Notes: a model not told the origin generated them from the letters alone. 7,739 nt of DNA from an uncultured Eubacteriales bacterium (GCA_900322105.1 ONYV01000045.1:1-7739); one strand, 5' to 3'. Counted from the stretch's first letter, positions 1 to 6,307 are shown. Numbers and translations: made by a program.

Positions 1-335
1 GCATCTCGAATCTTGTCACGTCCAGCGTCATGGAGCGTTCGGCGGAATTGGCACTGCTCAAGGCGGTCGGCGCGAAAAACGGACAAGTCACCCGACTGGT
101 GCTGACGGAAATTCTGCTGACGGCGGTGTTAGGAGCGGCGGCAGGGTACTTCCTCGGGTGCGGCTTTGCACAGATCATCGGCAAGACGGTGTTCTCATCC
201 TCCATTGAGATGAGCGGCATGGTCGCCTTTGTGGTCGGAGTGCTGATCCTTGCGGTAACGCTGCTCGGAAGTATTCCTGCCATCAGGATGATACTGAGGC
301 TGCGTCCGTCTGAAGTGCTGCATGGAGGTCATTAA
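1..335 (+). CDS. FtsX-family ABC transporter permease, C-terminal fragment
   Basis: This is the last 111 or so codons of a permease whose start lies left of the window. The reading frame is open from base 3 and ends at TAA 333-335. The visible part holds the end of the cytoplasmic segment with the FtsX hallmark around ERSAELALLKAVGAKN, followed by two hydrophobic helices and a short basic C-terminus ending in RPSEVLHGGH. In this family the segment before the third helix contacts the ATPase. The next gene is a second permease of the same type, 14 nt downstream, and then an ATPase, so this protein is probably one half of a heterodimeric MacB/LolC-like machine. An ATG at 30 is internal to the frame and should not be taken as the start. 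Confidence is high for the family; the substrate is unknown. Confidence 0.93.
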   Translation, partial: ISNLVTSSVMERSAELALLKAVGAKNGQVTRLVLTEILLTAVLGAAAGYFLGCGFAQIIGKTVFSSSIEMSGMVAFVVGVLILAVTLLGSIPAIRMILRLRPSEVLHGGH

Positions 336-349
336 GGAGAGATGAGAAG

Positions 350-1555
350 ATGAATAAAAAACATCGTATGTTTGTCAGAATGGTGACGGCGTCCCTTGTC
401 AGACGGCGTTCCCGCATGATCGTAGCACTTTTAGCGATCATGGTTGGCGCTACCATTCTTTCAGGCTTAGGTATGATATATTATGATGTGCCGCGTCAGA
501 TGAGCGCACAGTTTCGCAGCTACGGCGCAAACATTATTTTTACCCCAAAGGACGGACATGAGCTTTTTGAGGAAGAGATACAAAAAGGCATCTCTTTCTT
601 TCCGCAGGAAGAACTGGAAGGCTATACGCCCTATCGCTATGAAAACAGCATTTATCGGGATATCCCCGTCACCATCGCAGGAACGGATCTCAGCTCTGTG
701 CTGAAAACCAGTCCCTATTGGCACATATCGGGAGAACTGCCCAAAGAACAGGGCAGCACCCTGATCGGTAAAAAGATCGCAGAAAAGTTTGGGTTGGCTG
801 TCGGAGAGACCATCAGCCCTGTCCATTCGTTTGAAGTGACAGACGATATGGATCTGAGCAAGATCCCTGACTATGAGATCATCACCGACCCTGCAACAGG
901 AGAGAGATTCTGCGATCATGTTCTTGACCTGAAAATCACGGGCATTTTGGAAACAGGCGGTTCCGAGGAAGAATACCTCTATGTCAGCATTGCCGATCTG
1001 GAAGATCTGACGCTGAATAAACGCGGATATGACATCGCAGAGGTGAGCGTTGCCTCCAAACAGGATGTGCTGAAAAGCTATATCGGCAGGATCAACAGCG
1101 AAACAGAGGGGATCTCTGCAAAGCTCGTCAAGCGTGTGACAGCGTCGGAAAGTACCGTTCTGACCAAGCTCGAATCACTGGTGCTGATCGTGACGGTCGT
1201 GGTGCTGGCGCTGACGATGATCTGCGTAGCAACGACCATGACGGCGGTGATCGCTGAAAGACGAAAAGAGATCGGACTCAGAAAAGCGCTCGGCGCATCC
1301 AATGCGGGCATCATCGGAGAGTTTCTGACAGAAGGTATGGTGCTGGGCGGTGTCGGCGGCATTTTAGGCTCGATCTTCGGCTATTTCTTTGCCGATTTAG
1401 TGAGCATGAACGTGTTCAGCAGTGCGATCACCTTCCGACCGCTGCTGATACCCATCACGATCATTGCATCTGTCATCGTCACAGGACTTTCGTGCCTGAT
1501 ACCCATCAGAAGCGCAGTAGAGGTCGATCCTGCGCTGGTGCTCAAGGGCGAATAA
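350..1555 (+). CDS. FtsX/MacB-type ABC transporter permease (module A, second subunit)
   Basis: A complete 401-residue permease. It has a basic N-terminus, a first helix at about residues 22-46, a large extracytoplasmic domain of the MacB-periplasmic-core type (about 47-270, opening with YGANIIFTPKDG), and a C-terminal FtsX domain with three helices (about 272-395). The conserved coupling segment AERRKEIGLRKALGAS sits between helices two and three. The ATG at 350 is preceded by AGGAG (335-339) that overlaps the stop of the upstream permease. Such four-helix permeases do not usually form a translocation channel; known relatives move lipoproteins or peptides, or transmit force to envelope proteins. 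Pairs of these permeases with one ATPase occur downstream of FTR1/P19 iron uptake genes in other bacteria (recalled), so a role in iron handling is possible but not shown here. Confidence 0.95.
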   Translation: MNKKHRMFVRMVTASLVRRRSRMIVALLAIMVGATILSGLGMIYYDVPRQMSAQFRSYGANIIFTPKDGHELFEEEIQKGISFFPQEELEGYTPYRYENSIYRDIPVTIAGTDLSSVLKTSPYWHISGELPKEQGSTLIGKKIAEKFGLAVGETISPVHSFEVTDDMDLSKIPDYEIITDPATGERFCDHVLDLKITGILETGGSEEEYLYVSIADLEDLTLNKRGYDIAEVSVASKQDVLKSYIGRINSETEGISAKLVKRVTASESTVLTKLESLVLIVTVVVLALTMICVATTMTAVIAERRKEIGLRKALGASNAGIIGEFLTEGMVLGGVGGILGSIFGYFFADLVSMNVFSSAITFRPLLIPITIIASVIVTGLSCLIPIRSAVEVDPALVLKGE

Positions 1556-1568
1556 AGGAGAGAAAACT

Positions 1569-2252
1569 ATGAGCTTATTAGAGTTAAAGGATATATCAAA
1601 AATATACGGCGGACTTCATGCGCTCGATCATGTCAGCCTGACAGTTGAAAAAGGCGAATGGATCGCTATCATGGGACCTTCCGGTTCGGGTAAAAGTACG
1701 ATGATGAATATCATCAGCTGTATGGATAAGCCGACAAGCGGTCAGGTGATTTTTGACGGAAAAGATATCACCAGGGAAAGCAGAAAAAAATTGACAGAGT
1801 TTCACAGAGATAAGATCGGACTGGTTTTTCAGCAATTTCATCTGGTTAATTATCTGAATGCACTTGAAAATGTTATGGTGGCGCAGTATTATCATAGTAT
1901 GCCCGATGAGAAAGAAGCGCTGCAGGCGCTGGAAAGAGTCGGGCTGAAAGACAGAGCCAAACATCTTCCAAGTCAGCTTTCCGGCGGTGAACAGCAGAGG
2001 GTGTGTATTGCAAGGGCTCTGATCAATTCTCCCGAACTGATCTTAGCGGACGAGCCGACAGGAAATCTGGACGAAGCAAATGAAAATATCGTGCTGGACA
2101 TCTTCCGTCAGCTCCATAAAGAAGGCACGTCACTGGTAGTCGTGACCCATGACCCCGAGGTAGGCGAGGTGGCGCAGAGGATCGTGCGCTTAGAGCATGG
2201 AAAGATCGTTTCGGACAAACGCAACGACCATTTTTCGGATAAGGAGAATTGA
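1569..2252 (+). CDS. ABC transporter ATP-binding protein, MacB/LolD type (module A)
   Basis: A 227-residue nucleotide-binding subunit with all the expected motifs: Walker A GPSGSGKS (36-43), Q-loop glutamine 88 in VFQQF, ABC signature LSGGEQQR (137-144), Walker B LILADE (157-162), D-loop NLD and switch histidine 194 in VVTHD. The signature and the PTGNLD stretch are typical of the LolD/MacB/FtsE group that partners FtsX-type permeases. It hydrolyses ATP on the cytoplasmic face to drive the permeases encoded just upstream. Start ATG 1569 has AGGAG at 1556-1560. The gene is 13 nt behind the permease and its stop is one base before the next start, so it belongs to the same transcript. The C-terminal tail is rich in charged residues and has no extra domain. 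Confidence 0.97.
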   Translation: MSLLELKDISKIYGGLHALDHVSLTVEKGEWIAIMGPSGSGKSTMMNIISCMDKPTSGQVIFDGKDITRESRKKLTEFHRDKIGLVFQQFHLVNYLNALENVMVAQYYHSMPDEKEALQALERVGLKDRAKHLPSQLSGGEQQRVCIARALINSPELILADEPTGNLDEANENIVLDIFRQLHKEGTSLVVVTHDPEVGEVAQRIVRLEHGKIVSDKRNDHFSDKEN

Positions 2253-2253
2253 T

Positions 2254-2700
2254 ATGAAAACATCAAGAATCGTATTTGCATTGCTGACAGCAGCTGTTCT
2301 GACGGTTTCGGCCGCAGGATGTGCAGGCACGAAAAGCATCAGCTATCAGGACGGGACTTACAGCGGCCGCAGTTCGGATCACAAGGATGATGAGGACGGA
2401 AACGGCTCAGGTTACGGTGAAGCAGAGATCACTGTGAAAGACAATAAGATCACTGCCTGCACGTTCAAGACCTATGAACCGGACGGAACGCTCAAGGACG
2501 AGAATTACGGCGCAGAGCTGACGCAGGAAAACCGTCTGAAAGCGCAAAAGGCTGTTCAGGCAAATGAAAGGTATGCGCAGCTGGTAGTGAAGAGCGGTTC
2601 GCTGGACGGAGTCGACGCCATCAGCGGCGCAACGATATCCTATCAGGAACTGAAAGAAGCAGTCAATGACGCTTTGAAAAAAGCGGAAGCTGATACCTGA
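2254..2700 (+). CDS. FMN-binding domain lipoprotein
   Basis: A 148-residue exported protein. Residues 1-22 are a signal peptide ending in a lipobox-like SAAGC with Cys23 as the likely lipid anchor; the -3 position is Ala rather than Leu. The mature part starts with YQDGTYSG, has an acidic Gly/Asp-rich linker (about 40-55), then a single FMN_bind domain ending in VDAISGATIS. Asp121-x-x-Ser-Gly-Ala-Thr127 fits the ApbE flavinylation motif Dxx[ST]GAT, so FMN is probably attached to Thr127. The domain is of the short, stand-alone type seen in Gram-positive bacteria. ATG 2254 is chosen over an in-frame ATG at 2197 because AAGGAG (2241-2246) lies 7 nt upstream and a signal peptide starts there. It probably acts as a one- or two-electron carrier on the outer face of the membrane. 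No ApbE gene is visible in the window. Confidence 0.93.
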   Translation: MKTSRIVFALLTAAVLTVSAAGCAGTKSISYQDGTYSGRSSDHKDDEDGNGSGYGEAEITVKDNKITACTFKTYEPDGTLKDENYGAELTQENRLKAQKAVQANERYAQLVVKSGSLDGVDAISGATISYQELKEAVNDALKKAEADT

Positions 2701-2775
2701 CAGATCAGAAACAGCAATGACGATACAGTTTTGTGAAAGTACAGAAGCCGGAAAAACCGCAGTCTTGCTGCGTGC

Positions 2776-2780
2776 AGGAG
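2776..2780 (+). promoter_or_regulatory. Ribosome binding site deciding the start at 2791
   Basis: AGGAG lies 10 nt before ATG 2791 but only 1 nt before the in-frame GTG at 2782. The spacing supports the ATG as the true start. Confidence 0.7.
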
Positions 2781-2790
2781 AGTGAAAGAT

Positions 2791-3309
2791 ATGAAGCTGA
2801 AAACTTTGATCGGGCATTTACTGCTGACGGTATTGCTGACAGGACTGATCGTCATTTTGCCCGCAGCGCTGACATTCGGCCGGTTTCAGGCAGGAGCGTC
2901 GGCGGATGTGGTGACGGGCGCAACAGAAGAAGTACCGACCCGACCGTCAGGAGAATTTGTGGTGCTGCTGAATCGTGACCTCCATCAGGAGAGCCTTGCA
3001 CAGTGGCAGTCCTTTTTCCGTGACGGAGAACTGAACGTGATATTTGACGACATACAGTGTATCGCAGCGCAGGGAGATGCGGCAGCCATACAGCTTGCAC
3101 AGCGCTATCAGGCACAGCTGCCCGAAAACCAGATGACGCTCCGCTTTGAAAATCCCATGCTGCTGATGTCCAAAGCAGAAAACGGTCTGATCGACACAGC
3201 GATCATTTCAAAAGAGCTTGCGTCTGCTTTGGCGCTGTCTATCGTTGAAAAAGACAGTCACATCGTGCAAATTCACGTGTCAGGAGGAACGGATGATGAG
3301 AAAGCTTAA
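2791..3309 (+). CDS. Unrecognised membrane-anchored extracytoplasmic protein with a DxxTGAT motif
   Basis: A 172-residue protein that I do not assign to a named family. Residues 6-29 form one hydrophobic segment after a basic N-terminus, most likely an uncleaved anchor or a signal peptide. Immediately after it comes Asp39-Val-Val-Thr-Gly-Ala-Thr45, which matches the flavinylation consensus Dxx[ST]GAT, followed by PTRPSGEFVVLLN. The rest is a soluble domain of about 115 residues, with one cysteine (Cys90) and no repeat or coiled coil that I can see. The phrase order, with a small residue-rich loop and then a beta-like EFVVLLN, hints at a compact alpha/beta fold. It follows the FMN lipoprotein after a 90-nt gap and overlaps the next gene by 17 nt, which suggests coupled expression with the histidine-rich membrane protein. 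The motif sits near the N-terminus, unlike in ordinary FMN_bind domains, so flavin attachment is only a possibility. Confidence 0.8.
   Translation: MKLKTLIGHLLLTVLLTGLIVILPAALTFGRFQAGASADVVTGATEEVPTRPSGEFVVLLNRDLHQESLAQWQSFFRDGELNVIFDDIQCIAAQGDAAAIQLAQRYQAQLPENQMTLRFENPMLLMSKAENGLIDTAIISKELASALALSIVEKDSHIVQIHVSGGTDDEKA
3282..3287 (+). promoter_or_regulatory. Ribosome binding site inside the upstream gene
   Basis: A perfect AGGAGG lies within the last codons of the gene at 2791-3309. It is 5 nt before ATG 3293 and 8 nt before ATG 3296, so either of the two adjacent methionines may be used; 3296 has the more usual spacing. Confidence 0.75.
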
Positions 3310-3838
3310 TATCATAGTCATTGTCGGCATTCTGCTGACAGTATTGTGTCACATTCTGATCGGCAGCTTCATGCTGCTCGGCGCAGACAATACGATCCCA
3401 AAGGTGCTTTCTCGTACAGCGCTGACACTGACAGGTATCCATGCAGTGATTTCTTCTGTTCTGACAGTCAAAACGCTCAGGATCAGAAAAAAAGCAGGCG
3501 CAGGGTATTTCAAGGAAAACCTCATGTTCTGGGCAAGACGGATCAGCGGCTTTGCGATCATCATTCCGCTGGTGATGCACGTTGTGATCTTCACCGGCAC
3601 GACAAACGGTGAAATGTATCGTCTGGTCGTGTTCGATATCGGACGTCTGATCTCACAATTGCTGTTTGCCGCAACGCTGCTGCTGCACCTTGTCATCAAT
3701 TTGAATCCGCTGCTGATGGGAATGGGCGTTCGTCAGCACAAGGGACTTTCGGGTGATCTGTGCTTTGTACTGTCTGTTGTGCTGCTGCTTGCTTCTGTCG
3801 GGTTTTTGATCTATTATATTCGTTGGGTCAGCTTCTGA
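3293..3838 (+). CDS. Five-helix membrane protein, possible cytochrome b-like (SdhC/FrdC-like) subunit
   Basis: A 181-residue integral membrane protein with five predicted helices at about 7-30, 43-62, 84-101, 117-137 and 155-176. Histidines fall inside the first four: His20, His50, His96 and His132. A fifth, His149, lies in a loop. The segment FWARRISGFAIIIPLVMH resembles the helix start RxSG...H of succinate dehydrogenase/fumarate reductase membrane anchors, where such histidines bind heme b. No flavoprotein or iron-sulfur partner of that complex is encoded here, so if it binds heme it would feed electrons to another partner, perhaps the flavin proteins next door. Frame choice is set by AGGAGG (3282-3287); the start may be 3293 or 3296. 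The overlap with the gene before it points to translational coupling. Membrane topology is seen directly; heme binding is inferred. Confidence 0.85.
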   Translation: MMRKLNIIVIVGILLTVLCHILIGSFMLLGADNTIPKVLSRTALTLTGIHAVISSVLTVKTLRIRKKAGAGYFKENLMFWARRISGFAIIIPLVMHVVIFTGTTNGEMYRLVVFDIGRLISQLLFAATLLLHLVINLNPLLMGMGVRQHKGLSGDLCFVLSVVLLLASVGFLIYYIRWVSF

Positions 3839-3862
3839 AAACATTCAGAAGGGGAAAGAAAT

Positions 3863-4324
3863 ATGTTAGTCAATAAAAATAAATGCAGGATCTCGTTTTT
3901 AGAACTGCTGCTGACGCTGGTGTCTGTGCTGTATCTTGTCGGGATCCGTTTTTGGTTTCCTGTGTGTGAAGTGATGTCGGACACCCCCATGAGATGCCAC
4001 TGGGCAGGAGAAATGCTGAAAGCGGCGTCTGTTGTTCTGACGGTACTTTCGGTCTTGCACCTGTTTGTGTATGACGAAAAGATCAAGATCGGCATGGACG
4101 CAGGGCTTGCAGGATTGTCGCTTTTGATGCTGCTGATCCCCGGAAGGATCATTTTGCTGTGTACGAACGCAGAAATGCACTGCCGCCACAATACCGAACC
4201 GTGGACGATCACTTTTATGATCGTGACGATGCTGTTGTGCGCTGCGGATATCCTGTTCTATTTGTATCGGCAAAATGCAGGCAGGCACAAAAGAAAAGGA
4301 ACAGAGCAGAGGAAACCGTTATGA
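3863..4324 (+). CDS. DUF4418 family membrane protein
   Basis: A 153-residue protein with four hydrophobic helices (about 12-30, 52-70, 80-99, 114-135) and a basic C-terminal tail. The pattern RFWFPVCE...MRCHWAG after helix one and IPGRIILLCTNAEMHCRH after helix three matches what I know of DUF4418. Both loops should face outwards if the N-terminus is inside. Together they carry Cys35, Met43, Cys45, His46 and Cys100, Met105, His106, Cys107, His109, a set suited to binding a metal or forming disulfides. The function of the family is not known. Its stop overlaps the start of the following permease as ATGA (4321-4324), and DUF4418 genes commonly sit beside this type of permease, so it may be an accessory subunit of module B. 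The ribosome site, AAGGGG at 3849-3854, is 8 nt before the ATG. Confidence 0.88.
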   Translation: MLVNKNKCRISFLELLLTLVSVLYLVGIRFWFPVCEVMSDTPMRCHWAGEMLKAASVVLTVLSVLHLFVYDEKIKIGMDAGLAGLSLLMLLIPGRIILLCTNAEMHCRHNTEPWTITFMIVTMLLCAADILFYLYRQNAGRHKRKGTEQRKPL

Positions 4325-5529
4325 GCTTTATCATAAAAACTTCACTGAAAAATATCAGACGAAAGCCGCGCCGATTCGTGCTGCTCGGAATGATCCTGCT
4401 GGTTATGTCGGTCACGCTGTTTGGCGGCGCATTTGTCACCGTAAGTCTGCAAAACGGCTTGTCAGCATATCAGCAAAGGCTGGGTGCGGATATCATCGTC
4501 ACACCGTCCTCCGCACAGGGACACGGTACAGTAGACGGTATCCTCTTGCAGGGCATCAGCGGCAATTATTATATGTCGCCGTCAGAACTTGAAAAATTGC
4601 GCTCGATCGAAGGCATCGAAGCAATGTCTGCTCAGTTTTATCTCACCTCCGCCAAAGCAAGCTGCTGCGGCAGCCGTGTACAGATCATCGGATTTGATCC
4701 TGAAACGGATTTTTCCATCCTGCCGTGGATCAAGGAAAGCATCCGCACAGAGATCCGAAACGGCGATATCCTCATCGGCGCAGACGTTTCCTATCCTGCT
4801 GACGGTACGATACTGTTCTACGGAAAGCAGTATCATGTTGCAGGACAGCTCGAAAAAACAGGCACGGGTCTGGATCATGCCGTCTATACGAACCGCAGTA
4901 CCATCGCTGAAATGGCACAGAATGCCGCAGCAGGGGTCATGCAGACAACACTAAAAAACGTCAATATCGGCAATGCAGCTTCGGCGGTGCTGATTAAGGT
5001 GAAGGATGGGTATGACATCCAAAGCGTTGCGGACGATATCAATATCCATGTCACAAAGGTAAATGCTGTTCCGTCTCAGAATATGGTGTCGTCCATCTCA
5101 GAGGGACTGAAAGGTACGTCTGCGGTGATCGGCGCGCTGATCTTTGGCATATGGCTGTTAATGGTCGTGGTGATGGGCGCAGTGTTTGCCATGCTTTCCA
5201 ATGAAAGAAAAAAGGAATTTGCCGTTTTGCGTGTAATGGGCGCATCCCGGGGAATGCTCTTTGGCATCATGTGCTGTGAATCGGTCGTGATCAGCACAGT
5301 CGGCGCAGTGATCGGCGCAGGTATTTCTGCCGTGCTGAGCGTCCCTGTTTCAGAGATGCTGAAAGAAAGCCTGTCGCTGCCGATGGTGCATCCGAGCGGA
5401 GGCAGCCTTGCGCTGCTCTGTGTGGGAGCTGTCCTGCTGCCGATGCTGTCAGGGCTGGTGACATCGCTGATCTCAGCATTCCTTGTCACGAAAAACGAAA
5501 CAGGCTTGCTGCTCAGGGAGGACGGATAA
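4321..5529 (+). CDS. FtsX/MacB-type ABC transporter permease (module B)
   Basis: A 402-residue permease with a basic N-terminus (SLKNIRRKPRR), helix one at about 19-42, an extracytoplasmic domain opening with LGADIIVTPSS (54-64), and a C-terminal FtsX domain with three helices (about 275-395) that includes the coupling segment NERKKEFAVLRVMGAS. A vicinal cysteine pair, Cys115-Cys116, sits in the external domain just before RVQIIGFDPETDF. Start ATG 4321 overlaps the previous stop and has AGAGG at 4308-4312; an earlier in-frame ATG at 4159 would run through the DUF4418 gene and is rejected. Only one permease is encoded in this module, so it likely works as a homodimer with the ATPase that begins one base after its stop, unless it pairs with module A subunits. 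The substrate is unknown; iron or redox function is inferred from its neighbours. Confidence 0.94.
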   Translation: MSFIIKTSLKNIRRKPRRFVLLGMILLVMSVTLFGGAFVTVSLQNGLSAYQQRLGADIIVTPSSAQGHGTVDGILLQGISGNYYMSPSELEKLRSIEGIEAMSAQFYLTSAKASCCGSRVQIIGFDPETDFSILPWIKESIRTEIRNGDILIGADVSYPADGTILFYGKQYHVAGQLEKTGTGLDHAVYTNRSTIAEMAQNAAAGVMQTTLKNVNIGNAASAVLIKVKDGYDIQSVADDINIHVTKVNAVPSQNMVSSISEGLKGTSAVIGALIFGIWLLMVVVMGAVFAMLSNERKKEFAVLRVMGASRGMLFGIMCCESVVISTVGAVIGAGISAVLSVPVSEMLKESLSLPMVHPSGGSLALLCVGAVLLPMLSGLVTSLISAFLVTKNETGLLLREDG

Positions 5530-5530
5530 C

Positions 5531-6205
5531 ATGAAGCTGATGGCAGCAGGGATCCGCAGAGATTTTTTTCGCAGCGGAAAAAATACCAACATCTTTACGG
5601 CAGTGCAGAACACGGACTTTACACTTCTCGAAGGATGCATGACGGTGATCGTCGGCAGATCGGGCAGCGGAAAAACGACTTTTATTCAAATGCTGTCGGG
5701 ATTGCTCACACCTACCGAAGGAAAGGTCACAGCAGACAACACCGATCTGTATTTGCTCAGTGATAAGGAACGTTCCGCTTTCAGAAACCGTCATATCGGC
5801 ATCATTCCGCAGGGACAAACAGGACTTCAGCGCTTTACCGTTCTGGAAAACGTGCTGCTGCCTGCTGAAATGTACGGAAAAGCGGATGATAAAAAAGACA
5901 AGGCGCTGCAATTGTTGGAAGCAGTAGAGATCGGAGCGCTGGCGGATGTTTATGCAGGCGAGCTGTCAGGCGGAGAACTGAGAAGGATGGCGATCGTCCG
6001 AGCGATGATCCATGAACCGCAAATTCTGATCGCAGACGAACCGACCGGCGATTTAGATGCAGAAACGACCGCTTTTGTGATGAAGCTGCTGAAAGCCCAT
6101 GCGGAAAACGGCGGCTCTGTTCTGATCGTGACTCACGACAAAGATGTGATGGCATACGCTGACGAATTGTATAGAATGGAAAAAGGGGTATTGGTGCGTT
6201 CCTGA
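5531..6205 (+). CDS. ABC transporter ATP-binding protein (module B)
   Basis: A 224-residue ATPase subunit. Walker A is GRSGSGKT (42-49), the Q-loop glutamine is Gln94 in IIPQG, the signature is LSGGELRR (145-152), Walker B is ILIADE (165-170) followed by PTGDLD, and the switch histidine is His202 in VTHDK. All catalytic positions are kept, so it should be active. Compared with the module A ATPase it is diverged: the signature lacks the QQR extension and the Q-loop reads PQG rather than FQQ. Start ATG 5531 has GGAGG at 5517-5521, inside the end of the permease gene; only one base separates the two genes. It closes the cluster: the next gene is 135 nt away behind its own promoter region. Confidence 0.96.
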   Translation: MKLMAAGIRRDFFRSGKNTNIFTAVQNTDFTLLEGCMTVIVGRSGSGKTTFIQMLSGLLTPTEGKVTADNTDLYLLSDKERSAFRNRHIGIIPQGQTGLQRFTVLENVLLPAEMYGKADDKKDKALQLLEAVEIGALADVYAGELSGGELRRMAIVRAMIHEPQILIADEPTGDLDAETTAFVMKLLKAHAENGGSVLIVTHDKDVMAYADELYRMEKGVLVRS

Positions 6206-6223
6206 AAAAGTTGAAAAAAGTAC

Positions 6224-6252
6224 TTGACAAAACGAGTAAGATATATTAAACT
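6224..6252 (+). promoter_or_regulatory. Sigma-70-type promoter P1 upstream of the DUF2325 gene
   Basis: A perfect -35 TTGACA (6224-6229) is followed after 17 nt by TAAACT (6247-6252), which matches four of six -10 positions. Transcription would start near 6259, inside the left arm of the inverted repeat, so a protein bound there should block it. It is the best vegetative promoter match that I see in the window. Confidence 0.65.
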
Positions 6253-6253
6253 G

Positions 6254-6296
6254 ATATTGGTTAGATAAGTCAAACTAATTCTTGTCTAACCAATAT
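6254..6296. repeat. Imperfect inverted repeat, probable operator
   Basis: Left arm ATATTGGTTAGATAAG (6254-6269) and right arm CTTGTCTAACCAATAT (6281-6296) are complementary at 15 of 16 positions, separated by 11 nt. The one mismatch, T6266 against G6284, would be a G-U pair in RNA. The repeat starts just after the P1 -10 box and ends 5 nt before the second -10 box, the position expected of a repressor site controlling both. The GGTTAG/CTAACC half-sites and the inner TTAG...CTAA (6261-6278) recall DtxR/IdeR-type metal regulator boxes, but the spacing differs from the classic 19-bp site. A transcript hairpin is the alternative. Confidence 0.75.
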
Positions 6297-6298
6297 TT

Positions 6299-6307
6299 TG
6301 ATATAAT
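6299..6307 (+). promoter_or_regulatory. Possible second promoter P2, extended -10
   Basis: TGATATAAT contains a perfect TATAAT (6302-6307) with the TGn extension at 6299-6301. No good -35 lies 17 nt upstream (TTCTTG, 6279-6284), but extended -10 promoters can do without one. Its -35 region falls in the right arm of the inverted repeat. Transcription would start near 6314 and give a leader of about 27 nt. Confidence 0.5.

Noticed and set aside
467..919. Long open frame on the minus strand inside the module A permease gene
   Set aside because: It overlaps a well-supported gene, has no ribosome site pattern and encodes a low-complexity, family-less sequence. The same applies to the other minus-strand open frames.
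2697..2727. Possible promoter CTGACA...GATACA in the 90-nt gap after the FMN lipoprotein gene
   Set aside because: The -10 matches only three of six bases and the spacing is 19 nt. The gap is more likely untranslated spacer within the operon.
2764..2780. Small stem CGCAG-TCTTG-CTGCG as a terminator before 2791
   Set aside because: There are only five base pairs and no T-run follows, and the ribosome site of the next gene overlaps its end.
2733..2978. Alternative + frame overlapping the start of the DxxTGAT protein gene
   Set aside because: The translation is rich in Arg, Ser and Asp with no hydrophobic anchor, and the overlapping frame has a good ribosome site and a membrane segment.
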